Positions 63,456-64,000 of a stretch of 64,000 bases of DNA are shown here, in pieces. The notes beneath the pieces are model-generated. The model was not told where the DNA came from. It saw only the letters and a program-made list of their open reading frames with translations, and did no database searches. The stretch's first letter is position 1, and every line of letters starts with the position of its first letter. This DNA is from Haliea salexigens DSM 19537. Lineage in GTDB: Bacteria; Pseudomonadota; Gammaproteobacteria; Pseudomonadales; Halieaceae. Location of the stretch: NCBI RefSeq assembly GCF_000423125.1, contig NZ_AUHJ01000004.1, positions 1-64,000 of the forward strand. Reading direction: 5' to 3'. The position numbers and the translations under genes were made by a program.

Positions 63456-64000
63456 GCGCTCGCCCAGGCACGACCGCTCGCGCCGTGTGCTGGAGCTCGC
63501 GTATCTGCTCTACTTCCAGAAACAATTCCGACAGTGGCGGGAGGTTGAAATCGCGTTCCAGCAGCGTTGGCAGCGGTCCGAGCAGGCTGTAGGCCTCGGC
63601 GAGCAGTGACCAGACCGGCGCAATCACGGAAGTCCCGTGCGTATCTACTTTCAGGTCGGGGGCTTCATCATAGTGGCCCGCCACATGAATGTAGCGCACC
63701 CGGTCTAGAGGCAGGGCCTGCAGGAATTCGCAGGGTGAATAGCTGTGATTGATGCTGTTGACGTAAATATTGTTTACGTCGAGGAGCAGGTCGCAGCCGG
63801 CACGCCGGACCACGCTGGTGATGAACTCTGCCTCGGACATATCGGCATGAGGCTGGGCATAGTATGACGCGTTCTCCAGCGCAATCGGTTCACCGATAAT
63901 ATCCTGCACGCGCTGTACGCGCTCGACGACGTGCGTCACAGCTTCCTCGGTGAAGGGTATCGGCAGCAGATCGTAGAGATGTCCGTCAGCGGCGCAATAG
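63448..64000 (-). CDS. bufB: DUF692 (MbnB/BufB-type) iron-dependent RiPP-modifying oxygenase, 5' end cut by window
   Basis: The last ~183 residues are present and the frame stays open to the window edge (YCAADGHLYDLLPIPFTEEA upstream of MTHVVERVQR). Family segments: PIALENASYYA, EAEFITSVVRRAGCDLLLDV-NNIYVNSINH and YIHVAGHYDEAP, holding the metal-binding Glu, Asp, Asn and His. DUF692 enzymes convert Cys in a precursor peptide to oxazolone-thioamide or thiooxazole groups that bind copper. The pairing with DUF2063 supports a bufferin-type system. Confidence 0.87.
   Translation of the reverse strand, partial: YCAADGHLYDLLPIPFTEEAVTHVVERVQRVQDIIGEPIALENASYYAQPHADMSEAEFITSVVRRAGCDLLLDVNNIYVNSINHSYSPCEFLQALPLDRVRYIHVAGHYDEAPDLKVDTHGTSVIAPVWSLLAEAYSLLGPLPTLLERDFNLPPLSELFLEVEQIRELQHTARAVVPGRAHG

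Overview
The window reads as the chromosome of an aerobic, probably marine gammaproteobacterium. GluRS, QueD, DusA and SdaA have close textbook gammaproteobacterial sequence signatures. TonB-dependent uptake, acyl-CoA/crotonase chemistry, a Mrp-type antiporter and a DUF692/DUF2063 pair together suggest the Halieaceae (OM60/NOR5) or a relative. The family-level placement is inference; no rRNA gene is present.

0-5.2 kb is accessory DNA. The left edge is one end of an IS21-family element: the istA N-terminus and four tandem 23-bp terminal repeats. The element has cut off a small membrane-protein gene. Next come an S41-peptidase lipoprotein, a small lipoprotein, a small outer-membrane barrel, a membrane-anchored AraC regulator, and a decayed integrase start with an att half-site.

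5.2-14.6 kb is an integrative element of about 9.3 kb lodged at the 3' end of tRNA-Asp. It carries a TetR regulator with a 24-bp palindromic operator, two hotdog thioesterases, an alpha/beta hydrolase, an RND efflux pair and a P4-type integrase. A roughly 220-bp repeat of the integrase arm at the far end shows that two related elements once sat in tandem. A tRNA-Val/tRNA-Asp operon with a clear sigma-70 promoter closes the region.

14.9-27.8 kb is mostly ordinary genome: queD, an intergenic region with three DnaA-box-like sites, a LysE exporter, a DUF3301 protein, a YbfF-like esterase, a lipoprotein, a nitroreductase with a dienoyl-CoA isomerase, a TonB receptor, a large ketosynthase divergent from a GlxA-type regulator, a thiolase, and a ribB whose GTP-cyclohydrolase half is degenerate.

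27.8-35.5 kb is a catabolic cluster. One minus-strand operon encodes two DUF35 proteins, two Cys-less thiolase-fold proteins, an acyl-CoA synthetase and two crotonases. An extradiol dioxygenase gene is transcribed divergently. The set resembles steroid or aromatic ring and side-chain degradation modules of the Ltp/DUF35 aldolase type and is the best candidate for an under-described system here.

35.5-64 kb holds a RIO kinase/MFS/binding-protein operon; a nine-gene Mrp/Mbh-like antiporter operon with three D-type subunits and an unknown 82-residue protein; tRNA-Ala; sdaA; a sulfotransferase; gltX; a ferric-iron ABC operon; a phytanoyl-CoA dioxygenase-like enzyme; an HDOD protein; dusA; transaldolase with a TerB-like protein; a partner-switching pair (a PP2C phosphatase with a degenerate receiver plus a STAS protein); mlaA; and at the right edge a DUF2063/DUF692 pair of the bufferin RiPP type, cut by the window end.
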